Counted from the stretch's first letter, positions 45,913 through 62,802 are shown. The stretch: 64,000 bases of DNA from Sediminihaliea albiluteola (GCF_014077625.1 NZ_JACFXU010000017.1:119284-183283); one strand, 5' to 3'. The notes: generated by a model from the sequence alone, not told the origin. Made by a program: numbers and translations.

Positions 45913-47163
45913 ATGACCTATGAATTCAGACAAGCCGCACTTGATTATCACGCGGAGCCCGTACCGGGTAAGATCAGCGTTGAGCTCAGCAAGCCTGCGG
46001 AAACACCCTACGACTTAGCGCTGGCTTACAGCCCTGGAGTCGCCGAGCCCTGCCGTGAAATAGCAGAAAACCTAGATAATGCCTATTTGTATACAGGCAA
46101 GGGCAACCTTGTCGCGGTAATCAGTAATGGCACCGCAGTACTAGGTCTGGGCAACCTCGGTGCGCAGGCGAGCAAGCCGGTGATGGAAGGTAAAGCGCTG
46201 TTGTTTAAGCGTTTTGCCGGCATCAATGCCGTAGATATCGAAGTCGACACCGAAGATGCTCAGGAGTTTATCGATACCGTAGCGCGCATCGCCGATACCT
46301 TTGGCGGCATTAACTTGGAAGATATTAAAGCACCGGAGTGCTTTGAAATTGAATCCGCTTTGATTGAGCGCTGTAATATTCCAGTGTTCCATGATGACCA
46401 GCACGGCACGGCGATTGTGACCGCGGCGGGTATGGTTAATGCGCTTGAAATACAGGGTAAGCGTCTTGAAGACGCTGTGATTACCTGCCTTGGCGCTGGC
46501 GCGGCAGCTATTGCCTGTATGCGACTTTTGGTCAGCATGGGCGCGCGCCGAGAAAATATCTATATGCTGGACCGTCGCGGTGTGATCTACGCGGGCCGCG
46601 AGGGTCTCAATACCTTTAAGCGCGAGTTTGCCAATCACACTGACAAGCGCAGCCTCAGCGACGCCATTAAAGGTGCGGACGTATTTGTCGGGCTGTCTGG
46701 AGCTAACCTCTTGAGCGAAGAGATGCTCTTGTCGATGGCGCCTCGCCCGGTGGTATTTGCCTGCTCTAACCCCGACCCGGAAATCAAGCCCGAGCTGGCG
46801 CTAGCTGCCCGCGATGACCTGATTATCGCAACGGGGCGCTCGGATTACCCCAACCAAGTGAATAATGTGCTGGGCTTTCCTTTTATTTTCCGTGGTGCAT
46901 TGGATGTACGTGCCAGTGAAATTAATGAGGAAATGAAAATTGCTGCAGTGAATGCCCTGAGTCAACTGGCTCGCGAGCCGGTCACAGACGAGGTGTTGGC
47001 TGCTTGTGGGCTGGAAGAGTTGTCATTTGGCCCCGATTACATCATTCCCAAGCCGATGGACCATCGCCTGTTAAGTCGCTTGTCTATTGCGGTGGCAAAG
47101 GCTGCCGTTGACAGCGGCGTTGCTCGCATAGCGCTGTCCGAGGCTTACGCTCCAGGCGCTTGA
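45913..47163 (+). CDS. Malic enzyme, short form
   Basis: 416 residues from ATG 45913 ([20 protein letters not shown]); the longer frame from 45850 has no support. The catalytic half has the conserved YSPGVAEPC and [21 protein letters not shown] segments and the metal-binding [12 protein letters not shown] and [11 protein letters not shown]. The NAD(P) Rossmann half has [16 protein letters not shown]. It lacks the phosphotransacetylase-like domain of the large MaeB. It converts malate to pyruvate with carbon dioxide release; NADP is the more likely cofactor but this is not certain. Located between rpmE and ponA as in Pseudomonas. Confidence 0.94.
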   Translation: MTYEFRQAALDYHAEPVPGKISVELSKPAETPYDLALAYSPGVAEPCREIAENLDNAYLYTGKGNLVAVISNGTAVLGLGNLGAQASKPVMEGKALLFKRFAGINAVDIEVDTEDAQEFIDTVARIADTFGGINLEDIKAPECFEIESALIERCNIPVFHDDQHGTAIVTAAGMVNALEIQGKRLEDAVITCLGAGAAAIACMRLLVSMGARRENIYMLDRRGVIYAGREGLNTFKREFANHTDKRSLSDAIKGADVFVGLSGANLLSEEMLLSMAPRPVVFACSNPDPEIKPELALAARDDLIIATGRSDYPNQVNNVLGFPFIFRGALDVRASEINEEMKIAAVNALSQLAREPVTDEVLAACGLEELSFGPDYIIPKPMDHRLLSRLSIAVAKAAVDSGVARIALSEAYAPGA

Positions 47164-47169
47164 GTATCC

Positions 47170-47202
47170 TGCCGGGCTGCAGCATAAGGTTGTAGCTCGG
47201 CA
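47170..47202. terminator. Hairpin between convergent malic enzyme and ponA genes
   Basis: TGCCGGGCT (47170-47178) pairs with AGCTCGGCA (47194-47202) with one G-T pair, and the loop can pair further. It is followed by AAGCTTTCC on the plus strand. T-runs are weak, so this is a moderate call. Confidence 0.45.
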
Positions 47203-47218
47203 AGCTTTCCACTTCCCT

Positions 47219-49666
47219 TTAAAAGATATCCCTGATCAAGTCGTCAGTGTCCCTGATGCCTGTGCCGGACTGGCCACTACCGCCGAATGCAGGGACCTTC
47301 TCTTCTCTAAAGTATTCAAAGATTGCGCCAGCCTGACCGGGTTGGGCCAACAGCCCGCTATCGGGATCAATGCGTACCCGCACGATGCCCGGCGGTAGGG
47401 GGCGAGGTAGGTCTGGACTGTCCTTAAGAGCTTGCTCCATATACTCAATCCAGATGGGTAGCGCTGCGGTGCCGCCAAACTCGCGTCGCCCCAGCGGGGT
47501 GTATTCATCAAAGCCGACCCATGTGGTAGTGACTACATCGCGATTAAAGCCAGCAAACCATGCATCCATAGGGCCGTTGGTGGTACCAGTTTTGCCGCCT
47601 AAGTCTTTGCGTTTTAGGGCTAGAGCTCGGCGACCAGTGCCCTGCGTGATAACGTCTTGCAGAATACTGTTGATGATGAAGTTGACCCGCTCATCCATGA
47701 CGCGTTCAGCTCGGGGTAGCGGGGCCTCGGCAGGCTCTTGCTGATTGAGAATTTCCTCCATGCTCAGTTCTTCGGTGATAGCCGGCGGCGCCACTTCAGC
47801 ACTGCAGTCGCGGCACACCGTGGCTGGTCGGGCTTCAAAAATAGTCTTGCCATTTAAGTCTTCAATACGCTGGATCAAATAGGGCTCGACTGAATAGCCA
47901 CCGTTAGCTAGGACGGCGTAGGCGCCGGCAAGTTGCAGCGGAGTGACAGTTTGGGTGCCCAGGGCCAGGGACAAATTTGGTGAGTATTGGCTGGGGTCAA
48001 AACCAAAGCGGCCAATGTAGTCCAGTAGCTGATTGACCCCTAGCTGCTGCAGCAGGCGAATGGACACCAAGTTGCGCGACTTGGTGAGGGCCCAGCGTAG
48101 CCGGGTCGGGCCATAGAATCTGCCGCCGTCATTTTCGGGGCGCCACATACCCTCTAGCGAGCTGTCCTCTACCACCACCGGTGCATCGTTGATCAGGCTG
48201 GCAGCAGTGAAGCCGCCCTCTAAGGCGGCACTGTAGAGGAAGGGTTTGAAGTTAGAGCCCGGTTGGCGCTGGGCCTGCGTGGCTCGATTAAATTTACTGT
48301 CTTCAAAGCCCATGCCGCCCACTAGGCTGACAATGGCGCCATTATCTGGGTTTAGCGATACTAAGGCACCTTGCACAGCAGGCACTTGTGCTAGATGCCA
48401 AGCGCCCTCCTCGTCCTGTTTGCTGCGGATTAGGTCGCCCACTGCCAGCACCTCTTCTGGGCTCTGTGGGGCGCGGCCTCTGGAGTTTTCTGTCAGATAG
48501 GGATTGGCTTGGCGCAAACCATTCTGCCAGAGGATTTGGGCGCTGCTGCCATCTTTCAGCAATATATCAACGCTGTCCTCGCCAACAGCGCTGACAATGG
48601 CCGGGCTGAGCCCCGCAACAATTGGCGTGTCTGTTAGCGCTCTGAGCCAGCTTTCATGACTGGCTTCTGGGTTGTCCTGGTCGTCAGTGTTAGGTGGCAG
48701 TTGGCGCTCTGGGCCGCGATAGCCGTGGCGCTTATCGTAGGTAATCAGGCCGTTGATTAGTGCTGCTTGCGCGGCTTTCTGCAATCTTGAGTCGATAGTG
48801 GTATAGACCTGCAGCCCCTCATCATAGGCTGCCATACCGTAGCGCTTAAGCATTTCCTGGCGGGCCATCTCGGCGGCATAGTGGGCGGCAAAACTGAGTT
48901 GTGCGCCGTGCGCCTGTGCGGTGACCGGCTGCGCGCTGGCTTCACGGTAAGCTTCATCGTTAATATAGCCGAGCTGAAGCATGCGCCCTAAAATCCAGTT
49001 GCGTCGGTCTTTGCCTGCTTCTGGGCCGCTGATGGGGTTGTTTCGTGAGGGGGCCTTAGGTATGCCGGCCAGCATGGCATGTTGGGCTAGGTTTAGCTCC
49101 TTGATTGACTTGCCATAGTAGACTTGGGCTGCAGCCTCAAAGCCGTAAGCGCGATGACCTAAGAAAACGCGGTTAAAATAGAGCTCAAAAATTTCCTGCT
49201 TGTTCAGGCTGCGCTCTATTTCTAGGGCTAAGAGTATTTCGTTAAATTTGCGTAGGAAGGTCTGTTCGAGGGTGAGAAAATAGTTGCGTGCAACTTGCAT
49301 GGTGAGTGTGCTGCCGCCCGAGCCTTTTTGTCCGGTCAGTACCAGCTCTGATACCGCCCGCATGAGGCCCATCAAATCAATGCCTTGGTGTCGAAAAAAA
49401 CCGTCGTCTTCAGCTGAGAGTAGGGCGTTGATGAATTGTTCGGGAATCTCATCAAAGGGTAAGGGGCTGCGCTTTTGCTCGCCAAATTGGCCAATTAGGT
49501 CGCCGCTTTGGGTGTAAACGCGCATCGGTGTTTGCAATTGCACGTCGCGCAAGGTTTCAACATTAGGTAGTTTCGGGCTAAGGTGTAAAAAAACACCAGC
49601 GAGAACCCAGACCATTCCCAGTGAAGCGAGCACAAAAGCACGAAATAAAAAGCTGATGATTTTCAT
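47219..49666 (-). CDS. mrcA: Penicillin-binding protein 1A (bifunctional murein synthase)
   Basis: 815 residues from ATG 49666, preceded by AAGGGA; the 46 extra residues in the longer frame are AT-rich leader. A membrane anchor (about 4-26) precedes the GT51 glycosyltransferase (SAEDDGFFRHQGIDLMGLMRA near 85-105), an OB-like insert and the transpeptidase. The active Ser is in QPGSNFKPF near 471, SxN near SKSRN, and KTGTT in GGKTGTTNGPMDAWF. It polymerises and cross-links peptidoglycan. Called ponA in pseudomonads; divergent from pilMNOPQ, a conserved arrangement. Confidence 0.97.
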   Translation of the reverse strand: MKIISFLFRAFVLASLGMVWVLAGVFLHLSPKLPNVETLRDVQLQTPMRVYTQSGDLIGQFGEQKRSPLPFDEIPEQFINALLSAEDDGFFRHQGIDLMGLMRAVSELVLTGQKGSGGSTLTMQVARNYFLTLEQTFLRKFNEILLALEIERSLNKQEIFELYFNRVFLGHRAYGFEAAAQVYYGKSIKELNLAQHAMLAGIPKAPSRNNPISGPEAGKDRRNWILGRMLQLGYINDEAYREASAQPVTAQAHGAQLSFAAHYAAEMARQEMLKRYGMAAYDEGLQVYTTIDSRLQKAAQAALINGLITYDKRHGYRGPERQLPPNTDDQDNPEASHESWLRALTDTPIVAGLSPAIVSAVGEDSVDILLKDGSSAQILWQNGLRQANPYLTENSRGRAPQSPEEVLAVGDLIRSKQDEEGAWHLAQVPAVQGALVSLNPDNGAIVSLVGGMGFEDSKFNRATQAQRQPGSNFKPFLYSAALEGGFTAASLINDAPVVVEDSSLEGMWRPENDGGRFYGPTRLRWALTKSRNLVSIRLLQQLGVNQLLDYIGRFGFDPSQYSPNLSLALGTQTVTPLQLAGAYAVLANGGYSVEPYLIQRIEDLNGKTIFEARPATVCRDCSAEVAPPAITEELSMEEILNQQEPAEAPLPRAERVMDERVNFIINSILQDVITQGTGRRALALKRKDLGGKTGTTNGPMDAWFAGFNRDVVTTTWVGFDEYTPLGRREFGGTAALPIWIEYMEQALKDSPDLPRPLPPGIVRVRIDPDSGLLAQPGQAGAIFEYFREEKVPAFGGSGQSGTGIRDTDDLIRDIF

Positions 49667-49729
49667 CTTTCCCTTAAGAAAACAGTAGCTTGTATTAGTT
49701 TGGTTGGAGTATGGGGTGGCGTAAGGGTA

Positions 49730-49735
49730 ATTATA
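49730..49735 (-). promoter_or_regulatory. Consensus -10 hexamer upstream of ponA
   Basis: TATAAT on the minus strand, 64 bases before the ponA ATG. The matching -35 position (near 49753-49758) has only a poor hexamer and overlaps the first TGCACA repeat. Confidence 0.4.
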
Positions 49736-49755
49736 AGCTTTTTTTGGCTTTTGGT

Positions 49756-49803
49756 TGCACAGGTGACTATGGTATATGTGCACATCGATAATGTATCTGC
49801 ACA
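49756..49803. repeat. Three TGCACA repeats between ponA and pilM
   Basis: TGCACA occurs at 49756-49761, 49779-49784 and 49798-49803, spaced 23 and 19 bases, about two helical turns each. The middle copy is part of the perfect palindrome ATGTGCACAT (49776-49785). The set covers the predicted pilM promoter and the ponA -35 position. Confidence 0.6.
49763..49792 (+). promoter_or_regulatory. Putative sigma-70 promoter of pilMNOPQ
   Basis: GTGACT (49763-49768), an 18-base spacer and GATAAT (49787-49792), giving a start near 49799 and a leader of about 45 bases. The palindrome ATGTGCACAT lies in the spacer, where a bound repressor would block polymerase. Confidence 0.45.
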
Positions 49804-49834
49804 AAATAAAAAGCTAAGTTGATGATACTAATAG

Positions 49835-50907
<1,073 letters not shown>

Positions 50908-50908
<1 letters not shown>

Positions 50909-51474
50909 TGGCGAAAATTAACCTACTCCCCTGGCGTGATGAGCGGCGCGAAGAACAGAAAAAAGAGTTCTTGATGCTGCTAGGTATGATGCTATTGCTA
51001 GCAGTGGCCTTACTGATTTTAGGCGATCGCTATGTCAACGCTCAAATTGACCACCAGCGAGCGCGCAATAACCACCTCAGTCAGAACATTAAGGTGTTGG
51101 ATAAAAAGGTTGCCGAGATTGCTGAGCTGGAGCGCAAGCGCGATCAGTTGCTGGACCGGATGCAGGTGATCCAGGAGTTGCAGGGTAACCGGCCGGTTAT
51201 TGTGCGGATTCTTGATCAGTTGGTGCGCACTGTTCCCGACGGGGTGTTTTATACCCGCTTGATTAGTCAGGCTAAGGATATATCTATCACCGGAGTAGCA
51301 GAGTCTAATAATCGTGTGTCGAGCTTGATGCGACGACTCGATGCTTCAGATTGGTTGACTGAGCCGAATCTCGATTCAGTGCGTGCGGCGCCCCAATACG
51401 GCGATCAAGCCACCACCTTTCAACTGAAAGTTAAAGTACAGTTGCCGGACTCTGGCAATGGGTCGGGGAGCTAG
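50908..51474 (+). CDS. pilN: Type IV pilus assembly protein PilN
   Basis: 188 residues. The PilM-binding motif INLLPWRDERR is at residues 4-14, a transmembrane helix follows (about 22-42), then a coiled coil and a ferredoxin-like periplasmic domain. It forms a heterodimer with PilO in the inner-membrane alignment complex. Confidence 0.96.
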
Positions 51475-51477
51475 GCT

Positions 51478-52092
51478 GTGGCGATTGAAGATACCCTGCG
51501 CAGTCTGCGCGAATTTGATATCAATGATCTAGATTTTGAGAATGTTGGTTCGTGGCCGACTCCGGTAAAAGCGATAGCCAGCATATTGCTACTGGTTTTA
51601 GTTCTAGTGGGTGGCTACTACTACCACATCAATGATTTACAGGCTCAGCTTGCTCAAGAAACTGAGAAAGAGCAGAAATTAAAGCAGGAGTTTGAGAACA
51701 AAGCCTTCAGGGCGGTTAATCTCGAGGCTTACCGGCAGCAGATGGTTGAGATGGAAGAGTCATTTGGAGCTCTGGTTAGTCAGCTGCCTAGTGATACTGA
51801 AGTGCCAGGCCTGTTGGAAGATATCACCAACAAAGGTCTGCAAAATGGCCTAGAAATCACTCAGATTGACCTGCAAAATGAGCGGGCTCAAGAGTTTTAT
51901 GTTGAGCTGCCGATTTCGATTGTTGCCTCGGGCTCCTATCATGATCTGGGCGCGTTTATCAGCGGCATGGCTGGATTGCCGAGAATTGTGACGCTGCATG
52001 ACTTTACGATCACTGCGCCCTCTGACAATACTAATGCTTTGAATCTGAGAATTATCGCCAAGACCTACCGCTATAAAAACGGAGAGGCCTAG
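51478..52092 (+). CDS. pilO: Type IV pilus assembly protein PilO
   Basis: 204 residues from GTG 51478, three bases after pilN. A short cytoplasmic part (LRSLREFDINDLDFENVG) precedes a membrane helix (about 31-49), a coiled coil and a periplasmic domain with QIDLQNERAQEFYVELPI. It partners PilN and PilP. Confidence 0.95.
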   Translation: MAIEDTLRSLREFDINDLDFENVGSWPTPVKAIASILLLVLVLVGGYYYHINDLQAQLAQETEKEQKLKQEFENKAFRAVNLEAYRQQMVEMEESFGALVSQLPSDTEVPGLLEDITNKGLQNGLEITQIDLQNERAQEFYVELPISIVASGSYHDLGAFISGMAGLPRIVTLHDFTITAPSDNTNALNLRIIAKTYRYKNGEA

Positions 52093-52093
52093 G

Positions 52094-52627
52094 ATGCTGC
52101 GGATATTGAAAACAGCAGGGGCGCTAGTGTTCAGTAGCGTATTGTTAAGTGCTTGTGGTGGCGATAGCTTTGCTGACCTCGATGCTTTTATGGCCGAAAA
52201 GCGAGCCCGCCCGGGCGGTGTGATTGCGCCGATACCGACTTTCAAAACTTATGAGGCTTTTGCTTACAGCGCTGCAACTATGCGCAGTCCTTTCGATCGG
52301 CCGATAGAAGTGCGTGACATCCAGCGTCTGCAGGCAATTTCTGCGGTAAAGCCAGATGATAGCCGAGCTAAGGAATTTTTGGAGCAATTTACCTTCGATT
52401 CCTTGGCGATGGTTGGCACACTAGAGCGTGGCGGTGATGAGTGGGCTCTGGTGAGGGACCCTGAGGGGGGGATTCATCGAGTGGGTCTGGGGAACTACCT
52501 GGGCCGCAATCACGGCAAGGTAGTAGAGATGACCGAGACTTATGTGGCGGTGGTCGAGATCGTTCCGGATGGAACGACCGATGGCTGGGTTGAACGTCCC
52601 AGGACGATAGAATTGAGCGGCTTATAG
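52094..52627 (+). CDS. pilP: Type IV pilus lipoprotein PilP
   Basis: 177 residues starting one base after pilO. A lipoprotein signal ends in the lipobox LLSAC with Cys21. The C-terminal beta-sandwich (about 75-175) has FDSLAMVGTLERGGDEWALV and the GNYLGRNHGKV loop. It links the inner-membrane PilNO complex to the PilQ secretin. Confidence 0.95.
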   Translation: MLRILKTAGALVFSSVLLSACGGDSFADLDAFMAEKRARPGGVIAPIPTFKTYEAFAYSAATMRSPFDRPIEVRDIQRLQAISAVKPDDSRAKEFLEQFTFDSLAMVGTLERGGDEWALVRDPEGGIHRVGLGNYLGRNHGKVVEMTETYVAVVEIVPDGTTDGWVERPRTIELSGL

Positions 52628-52633
52628 CGGGCA

Positions 52634-54808
52634 ATGATAGTGGCCATGAAGATAAAAACAGTGGATTTAGGGAAGAGAGCCGTGAAAGATCGAACAAATG
52701 GGGCAGTGAGCTGGCTGCGCAGCGCAGTGGCGACTGTTTTGCTGGGCCTGCTTGCCCAGGTGGCTTATGCCGCCCCGACTGTCACTGATATTGAGTTCAG
52801 TTCGCGCCCTGGCAGCAAGTTTGAAGTGCGGCTGGGTTTCGATCAAGCGCCGCCGGAGATGAAGGCCTACACCATTGAGAGGCCGGCTCGAATTGCGATT
52901 GATTTTCCTGACACTAAGAGTGCTCTAGAGCGTAAGCGCTATACCTTGAACTACGGTAATGCCACGGGGGTGGTGGTACTGGAGTCTGGCGGTCGCACCC
53001 GCATGGTGGTCAATTTGGTCACCTTGGTGCCCTACGAAACGCGTGTAGATGGCAACAGCCTATATTTGGTAGTGGGGCAGGACGCTGGTGAGGAGTACGT
53101 CAAGCAAACCTCAGACTCGACTCGGCTGCCAACTCAAGTAGAACAGGTGCAGCGAGTGGACTCTCAAATCACTGACCTGCAATTCCAGCGCACGGCCGAT
53201 GGCGAAGGGCGGCTGACCTTGCAGCTGACAGATCCCGCTGTGGATGTGAACGTATTCAGCGAACGCGGAGATATCAAAGTCGAGTTCCTCAATACTTCGG
53301 TACCTGAGCACTTAATGCGCCGCTTTGATGTGACTGATTTTGCTACGCCGGTCACCAGCTTGGTGGTTAATACCAGTGAGCGCGGTGCCAGTCTGACCCT
53401 GAAAACCCAGGGTGAGTCGGATTATCTGGCTTATCAGACAGATGGTCAGTATGTGCTGAGTGTGAAGCCATTAAGCAAGAAAGAAGTTGAGGAGCGCCGG
53501 GACCAATTCAACTACGTCGGTGAGCGCATCTCGCTGAACTTCCAAGATATTGAGATTCGCGCCGTGCTGCAGTTGATAGCGGACTTTACGGAGCTTAACT
53601 TGGTGGCCAGTGATACGGTCAGTGGCCGTATTACGCTGCGCTTGCAGAACGTGCCTTGGGACCAGGCCCTAGAGTTAGTGCTGAAAACCAAGGGCCTAGA
53701 TAAGCGTATGATTGGCAACGTCTTGATGGTGGCTCCTGCTGCTGAAATTGCCGAGCGTGAGCGTCAGGAAATTGAAGCCAATAAGCAGATTGCCGAACTC
53801 GCACCGCTGAAGAGTGAATTCATCCGAATTCGCTACGCCAACGCCAATGAAGTTGTTGCTCTGTTTAAGGCCGGTTCAGAAGAGGGCGGAACTTTAATTT
53901 CTCCGCGCGGCTCGGTGATTGTCGATGCGCGAACTAACTCCTTGATCGTGACAGAAACCTCGGTCAAGTTACGTGAAATACGAGAGTTGATTGAGTTGGT
54001 CGACATCCCTATCCGCCAAGTGATGATCGAAGCGCGCATCGTGATCGCCCAGTCGGATCTTGAAAAGGAGCTAGGTATTGAGTGGGGAGGGGGCTACATT
54101 AACCCCGACCACAATGGCAATATCATTTCGATTTCAGGTGACTCGCAAAACGCCTTTGAGTTGAATCAGTCAGTGATCAGTGGCACATTGCCCGAACCCA
54201 GTTTTCCTGGCGCACTGTTGGTTGACCTTGGGGTGCCTAGTCCCACGGGTGGTTTTGCAGTTGGTTTTACCAGCGATGACCTATTCTTAACCGCAGAGCT
54301 ATCAGCACTGGAGTCTGCTGGCCGTGGGGAGGTGGTGTCACAGCCCAAGGTCATTACCGGTGATAAACAGCAGGCGGTGATATTATCGGGTACAGAAATT
54401 CCCTACCAAGAGTCCTCTTCTAGTGGCGCAAGTACGGTGTCCTTTAAAGAGGCGGTATTGAAACTGGAGGTGACTCCTAATATTACGCCAGACGACCGTA
54501 TATTATTGGATCTAGTGGTCAACCAAGATTCTCTTGGTGCCTTGGTACCCAGTGGTCAAAACGGTGGTTTTATCCCTTCTATCGACACGACTGAGCTACA
54601 GACACAGGTGTTGGTAGGCAATGGTGAAACAGTGGTTTTGGGTGGTGTATTCCGCACGGAAGATCTAGAGACAGTGAACAAAGTGCCCTTTTTTGGCGAC
54701 TTACCCTATGTTGGAGCCCTGTTTCGCAACACAGCGACTTCTAGGATCAAAACTGAAACGCTTATTTTCATCACTCCACGTATCCTGGCAGACACGCTAC
54801 TTGATTAA
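52634..54808 (+). CDS. pilQ: Type IV pilus secretin PilQ
   Basis: 724 residues. A signal peptide with an extended charged start (cleaved near AYAAP, about residue 48) precedes two AMIN domains (about 48-150 and 160-280) that bind peptidoglycan. N0 and N1 domains follow (about 300-460; LNFQDIEIRAVLQLIADFTELN), then the secretin beta-barrel domain with VEARIVIAQ and VPFFGDLPYVGALFR. It forms the outer-membrane channel for the pilus. An ATG four codons later is an alternative start. Confidence 0.97.
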   Translation: MIVAMKIKTVDLGKRAVKDRTNGAVSWLRSAVATVLLGLLAQVAYAAPTVTDIEFSSRPGSKFEVRLGFDQAPPEMKAYTIERPARIAIDFPDTKSALERKRYTLNYGNATGVVVLESGGRTRMVVNLVTLVPYETRVDGNSLYLVVGQDAGEEYVKQTSDSTRLPTQVEQVQRVDSQITDLQFQRTADGEGRLTLQLTDPAVDVNVFSERGDIKVEFLNTSVPEHLMRRFDVTDFATPVTSLVVNTSERGASLTLKTQGESDYLAYQTDGQYVLSVKPLSKKEVEERRDQFNYVGERISLNFQDIEIRAVLQLIADFTELNLVASDTVSGRITLRLQNVPWDQALELVLKTKGLDKRMIGNVLMVAPAAEIAERERQEIEANKQIAELAPLKSEFIRIRYANANEVVALFKAGSEEGGTLISPRGSVIVDARTNSLIVTETSVKLREIRELIELVDIPIRQVMIEARIVIAQSDLEKELGIEWGGGYINPDHNGNIISISGDSQNAFELNQSVISGTLPEPSFPGALLVDLGVPSPTGGFAVGFTSDDLFLTAELSALESAGRGEVVSQPKVITGDKQQAVILSGTEIPYQESSSSGASTVSFKEAVLKLEVTPNITPDDRILLDLVVNQDSLGALVPSGQNGGFIPSIDTTELQTQVLVGNGETVVLGGVFRTEDLETVNKVPFFGDLPYVGALFRNTATSRIKTETLIFITPRILADTLLD

Positions 54809-54829
54809 CGCGGGGTTCAGATTTTTGTA

Positions 54830-55342
54830 ATGGCTTTATTGCAGAGAGTATTTCTTGTCGGCCCGATGGGGGCCGGAAAATCCACCATCGGTAAATACCT
54901 AGCTGAGCATCTCAAGCTGGGTTTTGCCGATACCGACACTGAAATTGAAGAGCGCACTGGCGCCGATATTCCTTGGATCTTCGATGTCGAAGGTGAAGAG
55001 GGTTTCCGCGACCGCGAACAACAGGTGGTGGAAGAAATGACCCAGTGGGATAACCTAGTGCTGGCCACGGGTGGCGGTGTCATTCAGCGCGCTGAAAACA
55101 GACGTGCACTAGGTTCTCGCGGCTATGTGATTTACCTGCACGCGACAGTTGAGGAGCAGGTTCGTCGAACGCGCCGTGATCGCCGTCGCCCCTTACTGCG
55201 CAATGGCGATCCAGAGCAGGTGCTGCGCGAGCTGATGGAACTCCGCGATCCGCTGTACCGCGAAATAGCCGATCATATTATCGATACCGATGGCTGTAGC
55301 CCTCGCACCGTAGCTCAGCGATTAGTAAAAGAGCTGCAATAA
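54830..55342 (+). CDS. aroK: Shikimate kinase
   Basis: 170 residues. P-loop GPMGAGKST near residues 10-18, the shikimate-binding [22 protein letters not shown] in LATGGGVI and the RRPLL lid. It phosphorylates shikimate in chorismate synthesis. It lies 21 bases after pilQ and is probably partly cotranscribed with the pilus genes. Confidence 0.97.
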   Translation: MALLQRVFLVGPMGAGKSTIGKYLAEHLKLGFADTDTEIEERTGADIPWIFDVEGEEGFRDREQQVVEEMTQWDNLVLATGGGVIQRAENRRALGSRGYVIYLHATVEEQVRRTRRDRRRPLLRNGDPEQVLRELMELRDPLYREIADHIIDTDGCSPRTVAQRLVKELQ

Positions 55343-55403
55343 AGACAAAACCCCGCTTGCGGCGCTATGATTGGCGCCCGTTTCCAGCTGAAGGTTCTAC
55401 TCT

Positions 55404-56492
55404 GTGTCTGTCATTATGCATACTCTCCGTGTTGACTTGGGGGAGCGCAGCTACCCTATTTATATTGGTCGCGACCTGTTCGCAACACCAGAGCTCCTCG
55501 CTGAGCAAATCCAGGGCTCCCAAGTGGTGCTGGTCAGTAACGAGGTTGTGGCGCCTTTGTATGCGGACAAAGTTCGGGCGGCCCTCGGCGAGCGCAAACT
55601 GCTAAGTGAAGTCGTCCTGCCAGATGGTGAGCAGCACAAAACCATGGCAATGATGGAGCGCATCATCGACCGAGCGATGGCCGATGGGCACAGTCGCAAC
55701 ACCACCTTTGTGGCCCTAGGGGGCGGCGTAGTTGGTGATATGACGGGCTTTGCTGCGGCCTGTTACCAGCGTGGCGTGGATTTTGTGCAGTTGCCGACCA
55801 CGCTATTGGCACAAGTGGACTCTTCGGTGGGGGGAAAGACAGGCGTCAATCACCCCTTGGGTAAGAATATGATTGGGGCTTTTCATCAGCCCCGAGCTGT
55901 ACTGATCGATACAGATACTCTGCAGACATTACCAACTCGTGAGTTTGCCGCTGGTTTGGCAGAGGTGCTGAAGTATGGCTTGATCTGTGATGCCCAATTC
56001 TACCGCTGGCTGGTAGTGAATATGCCGCGCCTGCTCGCTCGAGATGAGGCCGCGTTGGCAGAAGCTATTGAGCGCAGCTGTGCCAGTAAGGCGGCGGTGG
56101 TGGCCGCTGATGAGCGGGAGGGCGGCGTACGCGCTATCCTCAATTTAGGTCATACCTTTGGTCATGCGATAGAAAACCATCAGGGTTATGGGCAGTGGCT
56201 GCACGGTGAAGCGGTCGCCGCAGGTATGGTCATGGCGGCGCGAATGTCAGCGGCCCGCGGTTGGCTCAGCGAAGAAGAAGTACAAGGTTTAGTTGACTTG
56301 CAGCGTTCGATGGAGCTGCCTGTAGAACCGCCACCGGAGATGAGTCTAGCTGACTTCCAGACCCTTATGGCGCGGGATAAAAAAGTCATCGATGGCCGTT
56401 TGCGTTTGGTGCTGCTGCGAGAAATTGGCTCAGCGGTGATTGTCGACGACGCTAGCGAAGATGAGCTGCAAAAGCTGATTGCTCCAGGTTAG
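55404..56492 (+). CDS. aroB: 3-dehydroquinate synthase
   Basis: 362 residues from GTG 55404, supported by GAAGG nine bases upstream; an ATG four codons later is also possible. NAD-binding GGGVVGDMTGFAAACYQRG, the PTTLLAQVDSSVGGKTGVN segment and the zinc ligands in LNLGHTFGHAIE are present. It cyclises DAHP to dehydroquinate. In Pseudomonas a SPOR-domain gene (damX-like) follows; here it is absent. Confidence 0.97.
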   Translation: MSVIMHTLRVDLGERSYPIYIGRDLFATPELLAEQIQGSQVVLVSNEVVAPLYADKVRAALGERKLLSEVVLPDGEQHKTMAMMERIIDRAMADGHSRNTTFVALGGGVVGDMTGFAAACYQRGVDFVQLPTTLLAQVDSSVGGKTGVNHPLGKNMIGAFHQPRAVLIDTDTLQTLPTREFAAGLAEVLKYGLICDAQFYRWLVVNMPRLLARDEAALAEAIERSCASKAAVVAADEREGGVRAILNLGHTFGHAIENHQGYGQWLHGEAVAAGMVMAARMSAARGWLSEEEVQGLVDLQRSMELPVEPPPEMSLADFQTLMARDKKVIDGRLRLVLLREIGSAVIVDDASEDELQKLIAPG

Positions 56493-56789
56493 GCTTAACA
56501 GCCCAATTGCTGATTGGCCTAGATTCTCACTCCCTAGAGGGAGCTGCTCATGGCTGGCGCTAAGCGCCATCATCGCTGCAGCTTGGCCAGCGGCTGCCAT
56601 TAGTGGCTTGCCTAGCGATACACCTCTTTAGCGGGCCGCTGTCAAAAGCTTATCCCGGCCAATCAAATTTTTATTTGTTGATCAGCGCTTAGCTGTGTAA
56701 GATCACTCCCCCCTTCCGGTCTGAGCTTCTTGGTATCTCAGGCCTTTTCGGTGTAACCGATTGTTTTTTATCATTATTTTGGACTGACT
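56493..56789. other. Gap between aroB and gltB
   Basis: 297 bases with no gene. Two small hairpins lie at 56530-56543 (CTCCC/GGGAG) and 56555-56569 (TGGCGCT/AGCGCCA), neither with a T-tract. The gltB promoter candidate is at 56675-56703. A SPOR/DamX gene that often sits here in relatives is missing, and I see no remnant of one. Confidence 0.6.
56675..56703 (+). promoter_or_regulatory. Putative sigma-70 promoter of gltBD
   Basis: TTGTTG (56675-56680), a 17-base spacer and TAAGAT (56698-56703), with AT-rich bases directly upstream (56663-56675) that could act as an UP element. The leader would be about 80 bases. Confidence 0.6.
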
Positions 56790-62676
<5,887 letters not shown>

Positions 62677-62802
62677 TTCCCAGGCCTAGTGGCTCGCTGT
62701 TGCTCGGCGCCACTTGCCGGAAGGTGACGCTTGGGGCAAAGTGCTCTGTTGCCCAAGTGCAGCCCGTGAATTTCATCAGACACTTCAATTATGGGAGTCC
62801 CT

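Noticed and set aside
62730..62757. Bulged hairpin CTTGGGGCAA/TTGCCCAAG between gltD and hemE
   Set aside because: No T-tract on either strand and a bulge in the stem; not enough to call a terminator or regulatory RNA.
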